DNA of 64,000 nucleotides from Methylobacterium sp. E-005 (GTDB lineage Bacteria > Pseudomonadota > Alphaproteobacteria > Rhizobiales > Beijerinckiaceae), in NCBI RefSeq assembly GCF_022829725.1, contig NZ_JAKSYG010000212.1, positions 29,100-93,099 on the forward strand. Reading direction: 5' to 3'. Position 1 is the stretch's first letter. Each line of letters opens with the position of its first letter. The position numbers and the translations under genes are program-made. Below are positions 17,082-26,161 of the stretch, one piece after another. The notes under the pieces are model-generated. The model made no database searches. It was not told the origin of the DNA and saw only the letters and a program-made list of their open reading frames with translations.

Positions 17082-18610
17082 CGCATCGACGTACCACCAC
17101 GCGTAGCCGCCCTGCGCGACCGCGCCATCGAAGCGCGGTCGTCCAGGATCGCCGCCGCGGCAAGCCGACCCGACTGTGCCGCCATCGGCACGCCCGGCCC
17201 CGGATGGACCGAGCCCCCCGCCAGATAGAGGCCCGGCACTGCCGTCCGCGCCCCGGCCCGCTTGAACGTCGCAGCCCAACCCTGCGCCGCCCGCCCGTAG
17301 AGTGCGCCCCCCGTCCCCGGGAACAGCGCCTCGAAATCCCGGGGCGTCGTCGTCACGGGCGCCGCCATATCCAGGTTCAGCCCGCAGGCCTCCAGCCGGC
17401 GGACGAGGGTCCTGGCGCATGTCTCGATCTCCGGCGGGGTGTGCGGGCGGTCCCGGCCATCCGCCGGGGCGTTGACGAGGAGGAGCAGGCGCTCGGGACC
17501 TGCCGGCGCGCCGCCGGACTCCGTCCGGTCCTGCGCACAGACATAGACGGTCGGGTCGTCGGGCAGACGGCGCTTGCGCAGGATGGTGTCGAACTCGGCC
17601 CGGTAGTCCCGCGAGAAGAACACGGTGTGGTGGGCGAGGGGGAAGCCCTGGGTCTCCGCCACCGTGCACAGGGTCACGGCCGAGAGCGAGCGCTCGGTCG
17701 GTCCAAGCCGCTCGCCGGCCTGGATCGCATCGGGGCCGAGCAATCCGGCGCCGAGGGCCCCGCAATCGGCGTTGCAGACCACGATGTCCGCGCTGATGCG
17801 CTCTCCGCCGGCCAGGACGACGCCGCCAACCCCGCCTTTCTCGGTGACGATGCGCTCGACATGCGAGCCGTAGCGAAACACGGCCCCCCGCTCCGCGGCG
17901 AGATCCGCGACCGCCTGCGCCAGGGTGCTCAGGCCTCCCGCCACGGTCCAGACCCCGGCCTGCTCCACGTGGGCGACCAGCATCAGCGTGGCCGGCGCGC
18001 TGAACGGCGAGGCGCCGCAATAGGTGGCGTAGCGGCCGAACAGCTGCAGCAGCCGCGGATCGCGGAAGAACGTGCCGAGCGCCGACCACAACGTGGCAAA
18101 GGGCTGGATCCGCCAGAGGTCGCCGAGGCCAGAGATCCCCACGCGCTTTGCAAGACCGGCCGGGTTGGTTCGCCCGTCGCGAATGAACGGGCCTTCGAGG
18201 GTGTTGTAGACCTCTGCCGACCGGGCGCAGAACCGCCGGTAGCCATCGGCCTCGCGGGGGCCTGCGAAGGCTGCGATGGCGGCGGCCGAGGCCTCGATAT
18301 CTGCGAACAGGTCGAGGCGTTCGTCACGACTCCAGGCGTGCCGGGCAAGGAGGCTCGCCGGGCTCAACGCCACCTGGTCGGCGAGTCGGTCACCGCATTC
18401 GGCGAACAGCTCCTCAAACACCCAGCGCATGGTGAAGACGGTCGGCCCCGCCTCGACGGACTCCCCGCCGACCGGAACGCTGCGCATCTTGCCGCCCGGC
18501 TTGGCCGCCCGTTCCAGAACGGTGACGTCAAGCCCCGCCTGCGCGAGCCGCAGCGCGGCGGCCAGGCCACCGATCCCCGCTCCGATCACGACGACGCGCT
18601 CCTGCGCCAC
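17078..18610 (-). CDS. crtD: Methoxyneurosporene (carotenoid 3,4-) dehydrogenase
   Basis: This is a 510-residue FAD-dependent phytoene-desaturase-family enzyme. The N-terminal dinucleotide fold reads VVVIGAGIGGLAAALRLAQA, followed by PGGKMRSV, and the C-terminal FAD-binding region is GLYLAGGSVHPGPGVPMAA. CrtD introduces the 3,4 double bond in hydroxylated carotenoids. CrtD rather than CrtI is chosen because it is paired with crtC and placed opposite crtE, as in other purple-bacterial clusters. Translation starts at the GTG at 18610, two codons before the first beta strand. Its promoter region is shared with crtE and holds a PpsR-type palindrome. The last ~18 residues overlap the 5' coding signal of crtC. 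Confidence 0.9.
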   Translation of the reverse strand: MAQERVVVIGAGIGGLAAALRLAQAGLDVTVLERAAKPGGKMRSVPVGGESVEAGPTVFTMRWVFEELFAECGDRLADQVALSPASLLARHAWSRDERLDLFADIEASAAAIAAFAGPREADGYRRFCARSAEVYNTLEGPFIRDGRTNPAGLAKRVGISGLGDLWRIQPFATLWSALGTFFRDPRLLQLFGRYATYCGASPFSAPATLMLVAHVEQAGVWTVAGGLSTLAQAVADLAAERGAVFRYGSHVERIVTEKGGVGGVVLAGGERISADIVVCNADCGALGAGLLGPDAIQAGERLGPTERSLSAVTLCTVAETQGFPLAHHTVFFSRDYRAEFDTILRKRRLPDDPTVYVCAQDRTESGGAPAGPERLLLLVNAPADGRDRPHTPPEIETCARTLVRRLEACGLNLDMAAPVTTTPRDFEALFPGTGGALYGRAAQGWAATFKRAGARTAVPGLYLAGGSVHPGPGVPMAAQSGRLAAAAILDDRASMARSRRAATRGGTSMR

Positions 18611-18658
18611 GCTTGCCCCGCTTTCAGACCCCAACCGGGATTGATCTCCCGGCTGCGC

Positions 18659-18680
18659 GGTGTCAATAAGAAATGACACC
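18659..18680. promoter_or_regulatory. PpsR/CrtJ-type operator between crtD and crtE
   Basis: Positions 18661-18678 read TGT, twelve bases, then ACA, the consensus of the redox- and light-responsive repressor PpsR (CrtJ). The palindrome extends to seven-base arms GGTGTCA and TGACACC. A weaker TGA-N12-ACA copy lies at 18687-18704, and PpsR is known to bind cooperatively to paired sites. It could control both divergent transcripts. The repressor gene itself is not in the window. Confidence 0.8.
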
Positions 18681-18718
18681 TGATGCTGACAAGCCATAGT
18701 GACATGGGAGGCGGCGCG

Positions 18719-19588
18719 ATGGAGTCGGGCCGGCGAATCGAAATGGCGCTGGATCGCGCCGTGGCGCATGCGGAAGCGCCGGGGGCGCCACCGCTCCTCG
18801 CGGAGGCGCTGCGCTATGCCGTGTTTCCGGGCGGCCATCGGATCCGCCCACGGCTCTGTCTTTCCGTCGCGCTGGCCTGTGGTGACGACGATCCAGCCGG
18901 TTCCACGGCGGCGGCGGCCGCGATCGAGCTGCTGCACTGCGCCTCGCTCGTCCACGACGATCTGCCGTGCTTCGACGACGCGCCGATGCGCCGGCAGAAG
19001 CCCTCCGTCCACATGGCCTTCGGCGAACCCATCGCGGTGCTGACGGGCGACGCCTTGATCGTGCTGGCTTTCGAGACGCTGGCCCGGGCGGCGGGTCCCT
19101 ATTCGGGTCGGCTCGGCCGACTCGTCGGGCTGCTCGGACGGGCCGCCGGCTCGCCCTCCGGCATCGCGGCCGGTCAGGCCTGGGAATCGGAGGCCCATAT
19201 CAGCCTCAGCGACTATCAGCAGGCCAAGACCGGCGCTCTGTTCGCGGCCGCCACGGCGGCGGGCGCCGCCGCGGCCGGGGCGGAGGCGGAGCCCTGGCGC
19301 CGGCTCGGCGAGTGCCTGGGCGAGGCCTATCAGGTAGCCGACGACCTGCGCGATGTGGCCTGCCGACAGGAGGAGATCGGCAAGCCGGCCGGGCGCGATG
19401 CGACGCTGGGCCGCCCGAATGCTGCGGCGTTGCTCGGCACGGGCGGCGCGCTGGAGCGCCTGTCGCGGCTCACCCGCGAAGCCGTGGCGGCGATCCCGAC
19501 CTGTCCGGGCGCCGCGATCCTCACCGCCGAGATCGAGGCGCAGGCGCGGCTGTTCCTGCCCGCGAGCCTGCGGGCGGTGATGGCCTGA
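18719..19588 (+). CDS. crtE: Geranylgeranyl diphosphate synthase
   Basis: The 289-residue polyprenyl synthase supplies C20 precursors for carotenoids and for the bacteriochlorophyll side chain. The first aspartate-rich motif is at residues 80-87 (DDLPCFDD) and the second, VADDLRD, is near 205-211. The segment FPGGHRIRPRLCLSVALACG precedes the first motif as usual. The ATG at 18719 is preferred over an upstream ATG because GGGAGG lies seven bases before it. crtF follows 26 bases after the stop. Confidence 0.93.
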   Translation: MESGRRIEMALDRAVAHAEAPGAPPLLAEALRYAVFPGGHRIRPRLCLSVALACGDDDPAGSTAAAAAIELLHCASLVHDDLPCFDDAPMRRQKPSVHMAFGEPIAVLTGDALIVLAFETLARAAGPYSGRLGRLVGLLGRAAGSPSGIAAGQAWESEAHISLSDYQQAKTGALFAAATAAGAAAAGAEAEPWRRLGECLGEAYQVADDLRDVACRQEEIGKPAGRDATLGRPNAAALLGTGGALERLSRLTREAVAAIPTCPGAAILTAEIEAQARLFLPASLRAVMA

Positions 19589-19614
19589 GCGCCGGTTCCC
19601 TGCCCGGCGCCGAG

Positions 19615-20742
19615 GTGGACCCGCCGGCCCCGGCCGCCTGGGGCGACCGTTGGCTCGCGTGGCGCAACCGCCTCGTGGCAAACCCGCGGTTCCAGCGCTG
19701 GGCGACGGGATTTCCGCTGACCCGCGGTATCGCCCGGCGCAACACCCGTGCCTTGTTCGATCTTTGCGCGGGCTTCGTGTACGCGCAGGTTCTGACGGCC
19801 TGCATCCGGCTCGACCTCTTCGCGATTTTGGCCGATGGGCCGATCACCACGGACGTATTGGCGCGCCGGCTCGATCTGCCGCCCGATAATGCCCGCCGCC
19901 TCCTCCGCGCCGCTGAATCGCTCGGTCTGGTGCGGGCGCTCAAGGGCGATCGGTATGGGCTCGCGGACCTCGGCGCCGCGCTCATCGGCAACCCCGGCAT
20001 CGCCGGCATGGTGGAGCACCACGCGCTGCTCTATGCCGATCTCGCCGATCCCGTGCGCCTTCTGCGGGGGCAGGCGCAGCCCACGCGCCTGTCAGGCTAT
20101 TGGCCCTACGCGTCGGGCACCGCGGCCGAACCCGAGGCCTATGCCCGCTACAGCGCCCTGATGGGCGCCTCGCAGGCCATGATCGCAGAGGATGTGCTCG
20201 ACGCCTGCGATCTGTCCGGCGCCCGGCGCCTCATGGATGTGGGTGGCGGCGAGGGGGTGTTCCTCGAAGCGGTCGCCGCCCGCCATCCGAATCTCGGCCT
20301 GACCCTCTTCGACCTACCCGCTGTTGCGGAGCGCGCGACGGCGCGCCTGTCACGCCTGGGGCTCGGCGCCCGAATCACCTGCCGCGGCGGCGACTTCCAC
20401 GCCGGTCTGCCCTCGGGCGCCGACACCATCTCGCTCGTGCGGATCGTGCACGATCATGATGACCGACCGGCCCGGGCGCTCCTAGCGGCCGCGCACGCGG
20501 CGCTGCCCCCGGGCGGCCGCTTGATCCTGGCCGAGCCAATGGCCGGGACGCCAGGCGCTGAGCCGGTCGGGGACGCCTATTTCGGACTCTACCTGCTGGC
20601 CATGGGCTCCGGCCGGCCTCGTCGTGGCGATGAGCTGTGCAGCACGCTGCGAGAGGCGGGATTTGCGTCCGCCTACGAACGCGGGACCCGTCGCCCACTG
20701 CTCGCCCGGGTGCTGATCGCTCAAAAATCGGGCGCCCCATAG
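19615..20742 (+). CDS. crtF: Hydroxyneurosporene O-methyltransferase
   Basis: This is a class I O-methyltransferase of the plant-type family with an N-terminal dimerisation region (FDLCAGFVYAQVLTACIRLD). The SAM-binding motif is RRLMDVGGGEGVFLEAVAARHP, here split by its context around residue 205. It is followed by SLVRIVHDHDD and LPPGGRLILAEPMAG. It methylates the 1-hydroxyl group made by CrtC to give methoxylated carotenoids. The frame is open far into crtE; the GTG at 19615 gives a 375-residue protein, close to CrtF homologues. An alternative CTG start directly overlapping the crtE stop cannot be excluded. Confidence 0.9.
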   Translation: MDPPAPAAWGDRWLAWRNRLVANPRFQRWATGFPLTRGIARRNTRALFDLCAGFVYAQVLTACIRLDLFAILADGPITTDVLARRLDLPPDNARRLLRAAESLGLVRALKGDRYGLADLGAALIGNPGIAGMVEHHALLYADLADPVRLLRGQAQPTRLSGYWPYASGTAAEPEAYARYSALMGASQAMIAEDVLDACDLSGARRLMDVGGGEGVFLEAVAARHPNLGLTLFDLPAVAERATARLSRLGLGARITCRGGDFHAGLPSGADTISLVRIVHDHDDRPARALLAAAHAALPPGGRLILAEPMAGTPGAEPVGDAYFGLYLLAMGSGRPRRGDELCSTLREAGFASAYERGTRRPLLARVLIAQKSGAP

Positions 20743-20752
20743 TAAGTGTGAC

Positions 20753-20785
20753 TTGACGCGCCCTTGTGTCTATCTAGGATGACAC
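20753..20785 (+). promoter_or_regulatory. bchC promoter with overlapping PpsR-type operator
   Basis: TTGACG at 20753-20758 and TAGGAT at 20775-20780, 16 bases apart, resemble a sigma-70 promoter. The stretch 20767-20784 is a TGT-N12-ACA palindrome with arms GTGTC and GACAC that covers the -10 box. A repressor bound there would block RNA polymerase. It is 55 bases upstream of the bchC start. Confidence 0.72.
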
Positions 20786-20838
20786 TTAGCGTCCTCGCTC
20801 CATCGAGAGTCGCGTGAAGCAGGGCGGAAATTCCCACC

Positions 20839-21777
20839 ATGGATGCGCTCGCCGTCATCCTCGAACGTCCGGAACATCTGTCGGTCCAGCGGCTGCCGCT
20901 GGAGCCTGCCAATGGGTCCGACGCGGTGGTCGCGATCGCCTGGAGCGGGATCAGCACCGGGACCGAGCGTCTGCTCTGGTCAGGCCGCATGCCGTCGTTC
21001 CCTGGGATGGGATACCCCCTGGTACCGGGCTACGAATCGGTCGGGACGATCGTGGAGGCTGACGAGGCTGGTGCCGTTCGGGTCGGCCAGACCGTCTTCG
21101 TTCCCGGCGCCCGCTGCTTCGGTACAGTCCGCGGTCTGTTCGGTGGCGCCGCCTCGCATCTGGTTTCGCCCGCCCACCGGCTCGTGCCCGTCGATGCCGG
21201 GCTCGGCGAGGCCGCGTGTCTCCTCGCCCTTGCGGCGACGGCTTATCGCGCGCTCGGCGGCATCAGGCCCGGCGCAACCCCGCTGATCGTCGGGCACGGC
21301 GTCCTCGGCCGGCTGCTCGCGCGCCTGACCCTCGCGGCCGGCGCGGCGCCGACCGTCTGGGAGCGGGATGCGATTCGTCGGGCGGGCGATCACGGCTACG
21401 CGGTCCTCGCCCCGGATGATGATCCGCGCCGCGACTACGCCGTCATCACCGATGTCAGCGGCGATGCCTCCGGCCTCGACGCGCTGATCGCCCGGCTCGC
21501 GTCCGGCGGCGAGATCGTGCTGGCGGGCTTCTACGAAGCGCCCCTGAGCTTTGCCTTCCCGCCCGCCTTCATGCGCGAGGCCCGGATCCGGATCTCGGCC
21601 GAGTTCCGCCCGGACGACCTGGCGGCCGTGACCCGCCTGATCGACGGCGGCCGCCTCTCGCTCGACGGGCTGATCACCCATCGCGCGCCGGCAGTCGATG
21701 CCGAGGGCGCCTATCGCACCGCCTTCTCCGATCCCGCCTGCCTGAAGATGATCCTCGACTGGAGGGACGCCGCGTGA
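20839..21777 (+). CDS. bchC: Bacteriochlorophyllide a dehydrogenase (3-hydroxyethyl)
   Basis: The 312-residue medium-chain dehydrogenase-like protein oxidises the C3 hydroxyethyl group of the bacteriochlorin to the acetyl group of bacteriochlorophyll a. Visible features are the GroES-like N-terminal part with WSGISTGTERLLWSG and GMGYPLVPGYESVG, and a nucleotide-binding region around TPLIVGHGVLGRLLARLTLA. It starts the bch-puf transcription unit behind a PpsR-type promoter. Its stop overlaps the bchX GTG start as GTGA. Confidence 0.93.
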   Translation: MDALAVILERPEHLSVQRLPLEPANGSDAVVAIAWSGISTGTERLLWSGRMPSFPGMGYPLVPGYESVGTIVEADEAGAVRVGQTVFVPGARCFGTVRGLFGGAASHLVSPAHRLVPVDAGLGEAACLLALAATAYRALGGIRPGATPLIVGHGVLGRLLARLTLAAGAAPTVWERDAIRRAGDHGYAVLAPDDDPRRDYAVITDVSGDASGLDALIARLASGGEIVLAGFYEAPLSFAFPPAFMREARIRISAEFRPDDLAAVTRLIDGGRLSLDGLITHRAPAVDAEGAYRTAFSDPACLKMILDWRDAA

Positions 21778-22778
21778 ACGTTCAGCTCAACAAGGCCGCC
21801 CTCAGCCAAGCGACCCAGCTCCGCGCCGAGGCCGCGATCGAGCCCGATGCCGTCATCACCGCACCGGCCAAGAAGGAAACGCAGATCATCGCGATCTACG
21901 GCAAGGGCGGCATCGGCAAGTCGTTCACGCTGGCCAACCTCAGCTACATGATGGCCCAGCAGGGCAAGAAGGTCCTGCTGATCGGCTGCGACCCGAAGAG
22001 CGACACGACCTCGCTCCTGTTCGGCGGCAAGGCCTGCCCGACCATCATCGAGACCTCGACCAGGAAGAAGCTTGCCGGCGAGGCGGTCGCGATCGGCGAC
22101 GTCTGCTTCAAGCGCGACGGCGTCTACGCCATGGAGCTCGGCGGCCCCGAGGTCGGGCGCGGCTGCGGCGGGCGCGGCATCATCCACGGCTTCGAGCTGC
22201 TGGAGAAGCTGGGCTTCCACGAGTGGGGCTTCGATTTCGTCCTGCTCGACTTCCTGGGCGATGTGGTCTGCGGCGGCTTCGGCCTGCCGATCGCCCGGGA
22301 CATGTGCCAGAAGGTCATCGTCGTCGGCTCGAACGACCTGCAATCGCTCTACGTCGCCAACAACGTCTGCTCGGCGGTGGAGTATTTCCGCAAGCTCGGC
22401 GGCAATGTCGGCGTCGGCGGCCTCGTGATCAACAAGGATGACGGCACCGGCGAGGCGCAGGCCTTCGCGGAGGCCGCCGGCATCCCGATCCTCGCCTCGA
22501 TCCCGGCCGACGAGGACATCCGTCGCAAGAGCGCGAACTACGAGATCATCGGCAAGCCGGACGGGCGCTGGGGCGACCTGTTCTCTGAACTCGCCGCCAA
22601 CGTCGCGGAGGCCGCGCCGCACCGCCCGACGCCGCTCACGCAGGACGGGCTGCTCGGCCTGTTCTCCAGCGAGACCACGGGCCGCGACGTGGTCCTGGTC
22701 CCCGCGACTCAGGAGGACATGTGCGGCGTCGCCCAGGTGACCAAGCCGTCCCTCGAAGTCGTGTACGACGAGGTCTGA
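21774..22778 (+). CDS. bchX: Chlorophyllide reductase iron protein (subunit X)
   Basis: This is the NifH/BchL-like ATPase component of chlorophyllide a oxidoreductase, 334 residues. The P-loop YGKGGIGKS is at about residues 42-50. Cysteines 131 (in GPEVGRGCGGRG) and 166 (in DVVCGGFGLPI) match the two cluster ligands that hold the [4Fe-4S] cluster between subunits in NifH-type proteins. It passes electrons to BchYZ. Translation starts at a GTG that overlaps the bchC stop. Confidence 0.96.
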   Translation: MNVQLNKAALSQATQLRAEAAIEPDAVITAPAKKETQIIAIYGKGGIGKSFTLANLSYMMAQQGKKVLLIGCDPKSDTTSLLFGGKACPTIIETSTRKKLAGEAVAIGDVCFKRDGVYAMELGGPEVGRGCGGRGIIHGFELLEKLGFHEWGFDFVLLDFLGDVVCGGFGLPIARDMCQKVIVVGSNDLQSLYVANNVCSAVEYFRKLGGNVGVGGLVINKDDGTGEAQAFAEAAGIPILASIPADEDIRRKSANYEIIGKPDGRWGDLFSELAANVAEAAPHRPTPLTQDGLLGLFSSETTGRDVVLVPATQEDMCGVAQVTKPSLEVVYDEV

Positions 22779-22783
22779 CGCGC

Positions 22784-24313
22784 ATGGCCGTCTCCCTCGA
22801 CATCGCCGATCTGCGGGCCCGCAAGGCGCCGGCCACCATCGATCTCGCCGCCGCGCAGGCCGACGGGCTCGGCTGTCACGCCGGCAAGGACGCGATGGTG
22901 GCGGCCGCGGAAGCCGCGGGCATGTCGGAGACGCTGGCGCAGCTGCGCAGCGACTATCCACAGGGGCCGCACGACCAGCCGCAGAGCATGTGCCCCGCCT
23001 TCGGCTCCCTGCGGGTCGGGTTGCGCATGCGCCGCACCGCCACGATCCTCTCGGGCAGCGCCTGCTGCGTCTACGGCCTGACCTTCACGTCGCATTTCTA
23101 CGGGGCGAAGCGCAGCGTCGGCTACGTGCCGTTCAATTCGGAGACGCTGGTCACCGGCAAGCTGTTCGAGGACATCCGCGAGGCGGTCCACGCCACCGCG
23201 AAGCCTGAGGATTACGACGTTGTCGTCGTCATCAACCTCTGCGTACCGACCGCCTCGGGGGTGCCGCTCCGTCTCCTGCCAAAAGAAATTGGCGGCGTCC
23301 GGGTGATCGGCATCGACGTGCCGGGATTCGGCGTCCCGACCCATGCCGAAGCCAAGGATGTCCTGGCCGGCGCCATGCTGAAGGTCGCTCGTGCGGAGGC
23401 CGAGCAGGGTCCGGTTGCAGCACCCCGCGGCGGCCGTTCGGAGCGCCCGAGCGTAGCGCTGCTGGGCGAGGTGTTTCCGGCCGATCCGGTGGTGATCGGC
23501 GGGCTGTTGGAGCCCCTGGGGCTGTCGGCCGGGCCGGTGGTGCCGACCCGCGAGTGGCGCGAACTCTACGCCGCCCTCGATTGCGCCGCGGTGGCCGCCA
23601 TCCATCCATTTTACACGGCCTCGCTCCGCGAGTTCGAAGCGGCCGGTCGCCCGATCGTCGGCTCGGCCCCGGTGGGGGTCGACGGCACCGCCGACTGGCT
23701 CGACCGGATCGGCGAGGCCTGCGGCGTGCCCCGCGCCACCGTCGAGTCGGCCAAGAACCGGATCCTGCCGGGCATCCGCGGTGCCCTCGGCGCCATGCCG
23801 ATCAAGGGCCGGATCACGCTCTCGGGCTACGAGGGCTCGGAACTGCTGGTGGCGCGCCTCCTCGTCGAGAGCGGCGCCGAGGTGCCCTATGTCGGCACCG
23901 CCTGCCCGCGCACGCCCTGGTCGGAGGCCGATCGCGACTGGCTGGAAGCCCGCGGCACGCAGGTGCAGTACCGGGCCTCGCTGGAGGACGATCTCTACGC
24001 GCTCGAGTCGCTCAAGCCCGATCTCGCGATCGGCACGACACCGGTGGTGCAGCGGGCCAAGGAGCGCGGCACCCCGGCGCTCTACTTCACCAACCTGATC
24101 TCGGCGCGCCCGCTCATGGGCGCGGCCGGCGCCGGATCGCTCGCCACGGTGATCAACGCCGCGCTGGGCAACATGGCGCGGTTCGACGCCATGCGCGACT
24201 TTTTCAAGGGCGTCGGCACCGGACATGCCGCCGGCGTCTGGCAGGAGGTCCCGCAGAAGCGTCAGGGCCCGAAGATCGAGGGCCCCAAGAAGCCGATCGG
24301 GGAGATGGCCTGA
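22784..24313 (+). CDS. bchY: Chlorophyllide reductase subunit Y
   Basis: The 509-residue NifD-like catalytic subunit pairs with BchZ to reduce ring B of chlorophyllide a to the bacteriochlorin. Conserved cysteines occur in GLGCHAG, QSMCPAFGS and SGSACCVYGLTF, which fit the ligands of the catalytic-component cluster. The ATG at 22784 follows the bchX stop by five bases. The stop overlaps the bchZ start by one base (TGATG). Confidence 0.95.
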   Translation: MAVSLDIADLRARKAPATIDLAAAQADGLGCHAGKDAMVAAAEAAGMSETLAQLRSDYPQGPHDQPQSMCPAFGSLRVGLRMRRTATILSGSACCVYGLTFTSHFYGAKRSVGYVPFNSETLVTGKLFEDIREAVHATAKPEDYDVVVVINLCVPTASGVPLRLLPKEIGGVRVIGIDVPGFGVPTHAEAKDVLAGAMLKVARAEAEQGPVAAPRGGRSERPSVALLGEVFPADPVVIGGLLEPLGLSAGPVVPTREWRELYAALDCAAVAAIHPFYTASLREFEAAGRPIVGSAPVGVDGTADWLDRIGEACGVPRATVESAKNRILPGIRGALGAMPIKGRITLSGYEGSELLVARLLVESGAEVPYVGTACPRTPWSEADRDWLEARGTQVQYRASLEDDLYALESLKPDLAIGTTPVVQRAKERGTPALYFTNLISARPLMGAAGAGSLATVINAALGNMARFDAMRDFFKGVGTGHAAGVWQEVPQKRQGPKIEGPKKPIGEMA

Positions 24314-25779
24314 TGCTCATCCTCGATCACGACAGGGCCGGCGGCTACTGGGGCGCGGTCTACGTCTTCACGGCGATCAAGGGCCTGCAGGTCGTCATCG
24401 ACGGTCCCGTCGGCTGCGAGAACCTGCCGGTGACTTCGGTGCTGCACTACACCGACGCGCTGCCGCCGCATGAATTGCCGATCGTCGTCACCGGCCTCGC
24501 CGAGGAAGAACTCGGTCGCCACGGCACCGAGGGTGCCATGAAGCGCGCCCACGCCACCCTGGATCCGGGCCAGCCCAGCGTGGTGGTGACCGGCTCCATC
24601 GCCGAGATGATCGGCGGCGGCGTGACGCCGGAGGGCACCGGCCTCCAGCGCTTCCTGCCGCGCACCATCGACGAGGACCAGTGGCAGGCGGCCGACCGGG
24701 CCATGCGCTGGCTCTGGCAGGAATACGGGGCCAAGAAATTCGCGAAGTCGGGCATCCCGGCCCGGCCCGAGAGGAAGCCCGGCGAGAAGCCGCGGGTGAA
24801 CCTGATCGGCCCGGCCTACGGCACGTTCAACATGCCCTCCGACCTCGCCGAGATCCGGCGGCTGGTCGAGGGGATCGGCGCCGAGGTGAATCTGACCTTC
24901 CCGCTCGGCGCGCACCTCGCGGACGTGCCCAAGCTCGTGAATGCCGACGCCAATATCTGCCTCTACCGGGAGTTCGGCCGGTTGCTCTGCGAGGATCTGG
25001 AGCGGCCCTACCTGCAGGCGCCGATCGGCGTGCTCTCGACCACCAAGTTCCTGCGCTCGCTCGGTGCGACCCTCGGCCTCGATCCGGAGCCGTTCATCGA
25101 GCGCGAGCGCCACACCACGATCAAGCCGATCTGGGATCTCTGGCGCTCGGTAACGCAGGATTTCTTTGGGACCGCGAGCTTCGGCATCGTCGCGACCGAG
25201 ACCTACGCCCGCGGTGTGCGCCATTTCCTCGAAGACGAGATGGGCTTGCCCTGCCACTTCGCCTTCGGACGCTCGGCCGGGCTGAAACCCGACAACGCGG
25301 CCGTTCGCGCTGCCATCGCCGCCAAGCCTCCGTTGGTGCTGTTCGGCTCGTTCAACGAGCGGATGTACCTCGCGGAGTGCGGTGCCCGAGCGACTTACGT
25401 GCCAGCCTCGTTCCCCGGGGCGATCATCCGGCGGCACACCGGTACGCCGTTCATGGGCTACGCCGGCGCGACCTATCTCGTGCAGGAAGTCTGCAACGCC
25501 CTGTTCGACACGCTCTTCCACATCCTGCCGCTCGCCCGCGACATGGACAAGGTCGAGGCCACCCCGGCGCGGCGCCACGCGGAGCTGCCCTGGGACGAGG
25601 CTGCCCGGCAAGCGCTGGAAGCCCTGGTCGAGGCGCAGCCGGTGCTCGCCCGCATCTCGGCCGCCAAGCGCCTGCGCGACGCCGCCGAGCGCGCCGCCCG
25701 CGATGCCGATTCCGATGCCGTGGCGCCCGCCCATGTGGCGCGCGCCCGTGCCGACTTCGCCGGGGGGATCCCCGCGTGA
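24313..25779 (+). CDS. bchZ: Chlorophyllide reductase subunit Z
   Basis: The 488-residue NifK-like partner of BchY starts MLILDHDRAGGYWGAVYVFT and has the cysteine-containing DGPVGCENLPVTSVLHYTD segment. The VNLIGPAYGTFNMPSDLAEI stretch marks the second domain. The C-terminal ~60 residues form the PCP_red-like region ARRHAELPWDEAARQALE, common in BchZ and BchB. pufQ begins 35 bases after the stop, so photopigment and photosystem genes are probably one superoperon. Confidence 0.95.
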   Translation: MLILDHDRAGGYWGAVYVFTAIKGLQVVIDGPVGCENLPVTSVLHYTDALPPHELPIVVTGLAEEELGRHGTEGAMKRAHATLDPGQPSVVVTGSIAEMIGGGVTPEGTGLQRFLPRTIDEDQWQAADRAMRWLWQEYGAKKFAKSGIPARPERKPGEKPRVNLIGPAYGTFNMPSDLAEIRRLVEGIGAEVNLTFPLGAHLADVPKLVNADANICLYREFGRLLCEDLERPYLQAPIGVLSTTKFLRSLGATLGLDPEPFIERERHTTIKPIWDLWRSVTQDFFGTASFGIVATETYARGVRHFLEDEMGLPCHFAFGRSAGLKPDNAAVRAAIAAKPPLVLFGSFNERMYLAECGARATYVPASFPGAIIRRHTGTPFMGYAGATYLVQEVCNALFDTLFHILPLARDMDKVEATPARRHAELPWDEAARQALEALVEAQPVLARISAAKRLRDAAERAARDADSDAVAPAHVARARADFAGGIPA

Positions 25780-25814
25780 CCCTGCCTTTCCCAATCCCCA
25801 GAGGAGACCTGACG

Positions 25815-26036
25815 ATGCGCACGATGGTCCCGACCGCCCGCCAGCACCAAGAAGAGATCCAGTTCCGGCTGATCCTGGCGGCGACCTACCCGTTCTTCCT
25901 CGCCGCCGCCACGCTGAACCGGTTCCGGCCCGCCCGCGAGGTCGCCCGTCCGGGCCTCGTGCCGGCGCGGCGGTCCGTCTTCGGGGAGGCCCGCGCCATG
26001 GCGGTTCAGGCCATCCCCTTCGCCTTCATGGGCTGA
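25815..26036 (+). CDS. pufQ: PufQ, bacteriochlorophyll/photosystem assembly protein
   Basis: The 73-residue protein has one hydrophobic stretch (FRLILAATYPFFLAAATLNR), an arginine-rich centre and a C-terminal AVQAIPFAFMG, matching PufQ in size and pattern. PufQ is the first gene of many puf operons and promotes late bacteriochlorophyll formation or delivery; the mechanism is not settled. GAGGAG at 25801-25806 serves as ribosome-binding site. Confidence 0.88.
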   Translation: MRTMVPTARQHQEEIQFRLILAATYPFFLAAATLNRFRPAREVARPGLVPARRSVFGEARAMAVQAIPFAFMG

Positions 26037-26118
26037 TTGCCCTGATCGAGATGCTTCCGTCCGGTGACGCGGGGGAAGTCGAGCCGGGGGCGCCGCGAGG
26101 TCTCACGGCTGTACCCGT

Positions 26119-26138
26119 CGCGCCTCGCCAGAGGCGCG
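26119..26138 (+). promoter_or_regulatory. RNA hairpin upstream of pufB
   Basis: Arms CGCGCCTC (26119-26126) and GAGGCGCG (26131-26138) pair perfectly around a four-base loop. It lies in the 125-base gap between pufQ and pufB. A 5' stem of this type could mark a processing point or protect the pufBA message. Confidence 0.6.
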
Positions 26139-26161
26139 GCCAACACACGGAGGTCTGAACG

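Noticed and set aside
16218..18089. 623-codon version of crtC
   Set aside because: The first ~335 codons are a shifted frame within crtD and lack protein character; only the last 287 codons match CrtC.
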